64,000 nt of DNA from an uncultured Prevotellaceae bacterium. Lineage in GTDB: Bacteria > Bacteroidota > Bacteroidia > Bacteroidales > Bacteroidaceae. The position numbers were made by a program, and so were the translations under genes. The notes below the pieces were generated by a model, which searched no databases, was not told the DNA's origin, and saw only the letters and a list, made by a program, of their open reading frames with translations. Location: assembly GCA_902800585.1 (NCBI GenBank), contig CADCEW010000003.1, forward strand, positions 1-64,000, read 5' to 3'. Shown piece by piece: positions 63,815 to 64,000 of the stretch (position 1 is its first letter; each line of letters starts with the position of its first letter).

Positions 63815-64000
63815 ATGATAAAGAATATTTTTTTGATGCTCCTGGTATGTGGAGTATGTTTCTCCTGTCATTCACCACAACAGGAAAAACAACAGGAAGA
63901 CTTAACTAAAGCGAATAAGAATATGACAAACGAACAACTAAGAGAAAAACTGGTCATGGCATTGGGCGATATGAAAGCCAAGGCTATATCGCCAACACAC
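63815..64000 (+). CDS. N-terminal part of a lipoprotein, cut by the window end
   Basis: The ATG at 63815 opens a frame of 62 residues that is still open at the last base. It starts MIKNIFLMLLVCGVCFSCHS, a lipoprotein signal (lipobox VCFSC), followed by a Gln/Glu/Lys-rich stretch (PQQEKQQEDLTKANKNMTNE) and LREKLVMALGDMKAKAISPT. The family cannot be told from this fragment. Confidence 0.7.
   Translation, partial: MIKNIFLMLLVCGVCFSCHSPQQEKQQEDLTKANKNMTNEQLREKLVMALGDMKAKAISPTH

Overview
The window looks like chromosomal DNA from a member of the Bacteroidota, most probably a Prevotella/Segatella-type Bacteroidales. Reasons: at least sixteen TAnnTTTG-type promoter boxes and almost no Shine-Dalgarno sequences; families typical of this phylum (DUF1599, DUF3098, DUF4421, GSCFA, YfhO, fused MurF-Alr, bifunctional Fkp fucokinase); and secreted proteins ending in the 'YDLHGR...GIYIDNGKKIIR' tail common in Prevotella. 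The genus is inferred; no rRNA or tRNA gene was seen.

Layout. 1-460: left edge with a partial or broken VirE-like reading frame and unusual repeats. 460-6355 (minus): operon of a PAP2/beta-barrel protein, a DUF1599 protein, a DoxX-type membrane protein running in frame into triosephosphate isomerase, a SPOR protein, folE and a small membrane protein. 6448-8937: cca, then a short sigma factor and Hsp20 on minus. 9139-10815: fhs. 10951-19526: a complete RND efflux operon (adaptor, pump, outer-membrane channel), an LpxA-family acyltransferase and a SLC13/RCK transporter. 19548-20953: a GNAT enzyme facing a radical SAM protein. 21074-25417: the housekeeping block ftsX, DUF3098, uppP, truB, queA, folK. 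25471-27798: rpsO and typA, divergent. 28253-32701: two exported proteins, the first with odd Met/Gly loops. 32746-38388: a second RND operon that appears to be decaying. 38390-39358: a DUF4421 protein. 39373-46113 (minus): pfs, two BvgS-like sensor kinases and luxS in one tight operon. 46220-54578: yfhO, fkp, GSCFA and murF-alr. 54604-63723: MFS transporter, small secreted protein, class II ribonucleotide reductase, folB, amidase, MCE/MlaD protein and dnaA. A lipoprotein gene runs off the right edge.

How the genes work together. Pfs and LuxS are consecutive steps of S-adenosylhomocysteine detoxification and AI-2 precursor formation; two membrane sensor kinases sit between them, with no response regulator, which makes this the most interesting gene arrangement here. 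Folate and one-carbon genes recur (folE, folK, folB, fhs). Cell-envelope functions dominate the rest: uppP, ftsX, murF-alr, amidase, MlaD, LpxA-like, Fkp for GDP-fucose, and two tripartite pumps.

A second theme is short tandem-repeat arrays (units of about 7-9 bases). They occupy many spacers between genes and also occur in frame inside housekeeping proteins (Cca, FolK, the GSCFA protein, MurF twice, Fkp). All functional assignments rest on reading protein motifs by eye; no database search was run.
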